DNA of 64,000 bases, taken from the NCBI RefSeq assembly GCF_031143425.1, contig NC_090450.1, positions 218,499,442 to 218,563,441 of the forward strand, in the 5' to 3' direction. This DNA comes from Pleurodeles waltl. Lineage: Eukaryota > Chordata > Amphibia > Caudata > Salamandridae. The number at the start of each line of letters is the position of its first letter. Position 1 is the stretch's first letter. The notes beneath the pieces are model-generated. The model had not been told where the DNA came from. It worked only from the letters and a program-made list of their open reading frames with translations, and ran no database searches. Made by a program: the position numbers and the translations under genes. Shown piece by piece: positions 59,466 through 64,000 of this stretch.

Positions 59466-59532
59466 GTACAGCCGCCATCCCCATATCAGTACTGTCCTCC
59501 CAGCAGCCCCTCAGCAAATTTCCCGTGCCCCA

Positions 59533-61660
59533 TTAGGAAAGTACCATCTTTCTTGGCATGTTACCCCCAATTTTACCTGTATGTCAGTATGTTTTTGCCT
59601 ATCTCACTGGGATCCTGCTGGTCAGGATCCCGGTGCTTATAGTTGAAGGCCTAATGTGTGTGGTGTGTATAGTGTTTCACTGTGTCAATGAGGCTCTGCT
59701 AATCAGAACCTCAGTTCTTATGCTCTCTCTGCTTTTAAATTTGTCACTATAGGCTAGTGACTTTATTTACCAATCTCAATTGGCACACTGGATCACCCCT
59801 TATAAGTCCCTAGTATATGGTACCTAGGTAGCCACGGCATTGGGGTTCCAGGAGATCCTTATGGGCTGCAGCATTTCTTTTGCCACCCATAGGGAGCTCA
59901 GACAAACCCTGCCACAGGCCTGCCATTGCAGCCTGCGTGAAATAGTGCACACGTTATTTCACAGCCATTTTCACTGCACTTAAGTAACTTATAAGTCACC
60001 TATATGTCTAACCTTCACTTGCTGAAGGTTAGGTGCAAAGTTAGTAAGTGTGACGGCACCCTTGCACTAGCAAAGGTGCCCCCACATAGTTCATGGCCAT
60101 TTCCCGGGACTTTGTGAGTGCAGGGGCACCATTACACACATGCACTACATATAGGTCAATAACTACATATAGCTTCACACCAGTAACTCCGAATATGGCC
60201 ATGTAAGGTGTTTAAGATCATGGAATTGTCCCCCCATTCCAAATCTGGTATTGGGGAGCCAACTCCATGCGCCCTGGGGGCTCCACTATGGACCCCCAGT
60301 ACTGTCAAACCAGCTCTCTGACACTTGCACAGCAGCTACAGCTGCTGCCACCTCACAGACAGGGTTCTGCCCTTCTGGGGTCCGAGCAGCTCAGTCCCAG
60401 GAAGGCAGAACAAAGCATTTCCTTTGGGAGCAGTGTGTTAGACCTTCTCCCTTTGGAAATAGGTGTTACAGGCTGGGGAGGGGTAGCCTCCCCCATCCTT
60501 TGGAAATGCTTTGAAGGGCACAGATGGTGCCCTCCTTGCATAAGCCAGTCTACACCGGTTCAGGGATCCCTTGTCCCCTACTCTGGTGCAAAACTGGACA
60601 AAGGAAAGGGGAGTGACACCTCCTCTGTCCATCACCACCCTAGCGGTGGTCCCCAGAGCTCCTCCAGTGTGTCCCAGACTTCAGCCATCTTCCTTTGCAA
60701 GGTGTGGGGGCACTCTGGAGAGCTCTGAGTGGCCAGGCCCAGCAGGTGACATCAGAGACCCCTCCTGATAGGTCCTTACCTGACCAGGTAGCCAATCCCT
60801 CTCTCAGAGCTATTTAGGGTCTCTCCTGTGGGTTTTCCTCAGATTCTACTTGCAAGTTTCCAGTAGGAATCCTCTGCAACTACTACTTTATCCTCTGACC
60901 TCAGATCAACCGCAGCCTGCTCCATGAACCACTATAACAGCAACAAAGTATCCAGAAGGGATACTTTTCCTCTGGAACTTCAGCTCCAGCCAACAACTGC
61001 AACAATTTCCACGTGCACGCTCTGAGGCCTCCCTGTCTTCACCCTGCACCAGAAGGACCGAAGAAATCTCCTGTGGGGTGACAGAGTCACTCCCCTGCTC
61101 ACACAGGCAGCTTCTAAGTCAACGACCAGTTCTCTTGGACTCCTCTCCTGGTGATGAGCGTGCTCCTTGGAACATAGAGGGTAGACCCCACCGACAGAGA
61201 CTGCCCTGAGGTCCAGCTTTCTCAATTTGGAGGAGGTAAGACCTTGCCTTCCCCCAGAACAACAGTACCACTGTGCAATGCATCTTCTTCTCTGTGCACT
61301 AATTACAAAATTCCTTCATGCACAGCCTGACCCAGGTCCCCAGCACTCTATCCTGCGACGCTCAACTCGCTGAGTTGTTCTCCGGCGGCGTGGGATCTTC
61401 ATTTGTAGTCCTGCACCAACTGCATTTTTCACCTGCTCTATCCCAGTTTCCTGGGACACCCCTGGGTGCTCTCAGGTGCTCTGAGGGCTCTCGGAAGTGC
61501 GGAGATTCCCCTCTTCCTCCTCACATAGAGTTGAGGCCCATAGGTCCCTCCAGGGTTCTAATAGTGCCTAGTTGATGCAAAATGTGACTTTGCCGGAACC
61601 AAGGCTTGTTGGAGGAATCCAGCACCAAAACTCGCCTGCATCTAACTTCACGATGTGGGA
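59533..61660 (+). mobile_element. solo LTR, family 1 (copy C5), 3' truncated
   Basis: It starts TTAGGAAAGTACCATC (TG lost) and follows C1 as far as the equivalent of about 11565, where it meets the inverted copy C6. The poly(A) region is absent. The TATA-like block is at 60810-60824. Confidence 0.78.
60810..60824 (+). promoter_or_regulatory. TATA-like block of LTR C5
   Basis: CTATTTAGGGTCTCT, same as in C1 and C3. Confidence 0.45.
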
Positions 61661-61663
61661 CTA

Positions 61664-64000
61664 AAGGAGGCTGGCCGGGCTTATAGTGGGTACCTTGTGG
61701 TACTTACACCTTGTGCCAGGTCCAGATATCCCTTATTAGTAGATTAGTAGTGTTCTAGCAGCTTAGGCTGATAGAGGTAGCTATAGCAAAGCAGCTTAGG
61801 CTGAACTAGGAGACATGCAAAGCTCCTACTATAACACGTATATCATACAGCACTATATCATAAGAAATACAATACTCAGAGTTACTAAAAATAAAAGTAC
61901 TTTATTTTAGTGTCAATATGCCAAAAGTATCTCAGAGCATATACTCCCTTAGGAGGTAAGTAAAATACACAAAATATACACACAAACCAAAATCAGGTAA
62001 GTAAAACACTTAGAAAAGTAGTGCTAACACTAGAGCACAATAGAATGCAATCAGAGAAAATAGGCCTTGGGCCAACACAAACCATATACTCTAAAAGTGG
62101 AATGCGAACAACGAATGGACCCCAGGCCTACTGTAGTGTGTAGAGGGTCACTGGGAGTGTAAGAAAACACTAAGGATGTCCAAGATACCCCACCCCAAGA
62201 CCCTGAAAAGTAGGAGTAAAGTTACCTTACTACCACAGAAAGACAGTAAAGTCGAGATAGGGGATTCTGCAAAGACAATAAAGGACTGCAAAGCACTGAA
62301 GATGGATTCCTGGTCCCGAGGACCTGCAAAGGATGGGGACCAAGTCCAAGAGTCACGCAAGTGTCCGGGGGGGCAGGAGCCCACTAAACCCCAGATAAAG
62401 GTGCAAAAGGGCTGCCTCTGGGTGGAAGAAGCCAAAGATTCTGCAACAACGGAAGATGCCAGGAACTTCTCCTTTGGTCAGAAGATGTCCCATGGCGTGC
62501 TGGAGGACACAGAGTTGTTCCCACGCAGAAAGACCGCAAACAAGCCTTGCTAGCTGCAAAAGTTGTGGTTGAAGGTTTTGGGTGCTGCCAGGGCCCAGGA
62601 AGGACCAGGAGATCGCACCTTGGAGGAGCAGACAAAGGGGGCACTCAGCAATAAATAGATCCTATGCAGAAGCAGGCAGCACCCGCAGAAGCACCTGAAC
62701 AGGCATACAAGAAATCTGAGCATGACAGTCATCTCAGCACAATAAAAGAGGGTCCCACGAAGTCGGAGGTCAACTCAGCGAGTTGGGCAATGCAGGATGG
62801 AGTGCTGGGGACCTGGGCTCTGCTGTGCTCAAAGGAAGTCTTGCAAAAGTGCACAGAAGCCCTAGCAGCTGCAGATCACACAGTACACAGGATTACTGTC
62901 TGGCGTGGGGAGGCAAGGACTTACCTCCACCAAATTTGGACAGAAGGACCACTGGACTGTCAGGGTCTCTTGTATCCAGCTCCTGTGTTCCAGGGACCAC
63001 ACTCGTCAAGATGGGAGGGGACCCAGAGGAACGGTGATGCAGAAGTTTGGTGCCTGCGGTAGCAGGGGGAAGATTCTGTTGATCCACAGGAGATTTCTTC
63101 TTGGCTTCCAGTGGAGGGTGAAGGTAGATAGCCCTCAGAGCATGCACCACCAGGAAACAGTCGAGAAAGCTGTCAGGATTAGGCGCTACAATGATGCTGG
63201 TAGTCTTCTTGCTACTTTGTTGCGGTTTTGCATACGTCCTGAAGCAGTCAGCGGTCGATCCTTGGCAGAAGTCGAAGAGAGAAGTGCAGAGGAACTCTGA
63301 TGAGCTCTTGCATTCGTTATCTGACGAGAAACCCACAGGAGAGACCCTAAATAGCCCTCAGAGGAGGATTGGCTACCTAACCAGGTAAGAGCCTATCAGG
63401 AGGGGTCTCTGACGTCACTTGCTGGCAATGGCCACTCAGAGGTCTCCATTGTGCCCTCACACCTCTGCATTCAAGATGGCAGAGGTCTAGGACACACTGG
63501 AGGAGCTCTGGGCACTACCCCTGGGGTGGTGATGGACAGGAGAGTGGTCAGTCCCCTTTCCTTTGTCCAATTGTGCGCCAGAGCAGGGGCTAGGGGATCC
63601 CTGAACCGGTGTAGACTGGTTTATGCAAGGGGGGCACCATCTGTGCCCCTCAAAGCATTTCCAGAGGCCGGGAGAGGCTACTCCTCTCAGGCCCTTAACA
63701 CCTATTTCCAAAGGGAGAGGATACCCTCTCTCAGAGGAAATCCTTTGTTCTGCCTTCCTGGGACTAGGCTGCCCAGGTACTGGTGTCCCCACACTCACAA
63801 AGTCCTGGGAAATTGCCCTAAACAATGTGGGGGCTTAGTAACTTTGCACCTAACCTTCACTACGTGAGGGTTAGACATATAGGTAACTTATAAGTTACTT
63901 AAGTGCAGTGTAAAATGGCTGTGAAATAATGTGGACGTTATTTCACTCAGGCTGCAGTGGCAGTCCTGTGTAAGAATTGTCCGAGCTCCCTATGGATGGC
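61664..64000 (-). mobile_element. LTR, family 1 (copy C6), inverted, runs off the window
   Basis: It starts AGGAGGCTGGCCGGGC, the inverse of the family-1 3' end without its last bases, and continues past the window edge, which corresponds to about position 9770 in C1. The inverted poly(A) and TATA-like (63340-63354) blocks are present. Frames in it (for example 62176-62553) are not conserved between copies. Confidence 0.8.

Larger units (their letters stand above)
48992..59532 (+). mobile_element. Harbinger transposon 2, three genes, interrupted; right end not visible
   Basis: The left end is GGCCCTCATTATGACACTGGCGG, resembling the MITE at 18987. Inside, after piggyBac-like copy B (49309-54420) is discounted, are a Myb-like gene (54662-56377, plus), a DDE transposase (56681-57781, minus) and a third, Myb/SANT-like gene (58245-59465, plus). 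Family-1 LTR C5 interrupts at 59533 and the right terminus lies beyond it, not in the window. No target duplication can be assigned. The visible net length is about 5.4 kb. The 56378-56680 and 57782-58244 spacers show nothing further. Confidence 0.72.

Noticed and set aside
59533..64000. C5 and C6 as LTRs of one provirus
   Set aside because: They are in opposite orientation and abut directly.
1..64000. tRNA, rRNA or host protein-coding genes
   Set aside because: I found no cloverleaf with A/B boxes, no rRNA-like stretch and no exon series outside transposable elements by reading. A tRNA or protein homology search would be needed to exclude them fully.

Overview
This window looks like intergenic DNA from a very large vertebrate genome, most likely a salamander and possibly a newt. 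I found no host gene. Nearly all of it is transposable elements nested in one another: L1 and L2-type LINEs, Penelope-like elements (PLEs) with GIY-YIG endonuclease, Harbinger transposons and their palindromic MITEs, a piggyBac-like element, and solo LTRs. The amphibian assignment is inference from this mix, in particular the abundance of Harbinger elements, which is known to be high in the newt Pleurodeles.

Layout. 1-3594: 3' part of a PLE (reading frame with one stop, then a long tail with a hammerhead-like motif). 3597-8417: truncated copy A of a composite piggyBac-like element. 8418-9412: second PLE-like tail with a hammerhead-like motif. 9413-12393: solo LTR (family 1, TACAT target duplication). 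13099-25541: Harbinger element 1, with two different Myb-like genes, a transposase remnant, MITEs and a nested LTR. 26545-42270: one full-length L1 of about 6.3 kb, bounded by a 13-bp target duplication and split by two LTRs (31288-34252 and 39926-42080, the second holding a 470-bp PLE fragment) and by an L2-type LINE (34361-38680, minus strand). 42622-46494: two solo LTRs of a second family. 46525-47211 and 48188-48726: MITEs. 48992 to about 59532: Harbinger element 2, with a Myb-like gene, a DDE transposase and a third Myb/SANT-like gene, carrying full-length piggyBac-like copy B (49309-54420, TTAA at both ends). 59533-64000: two family-1 LTRs facing each other, the second running off the window.

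How the parts relate. Exact or near-exact target duplications let much of the insertion order be read: L1 first, then the LTRs and the L2 LINE inside it, then a PLE fragment inside an LTR. In the Harbinger elements the Myb-like proteins would normally work with the DDE transposase in end binding and nuclear import; here the transposases are broken, while one Myb-like frame (24750-25271) is fully open and two other genes keep matching splice phases. Most coding regions are decayed by in-frame stops and small frameshifts.
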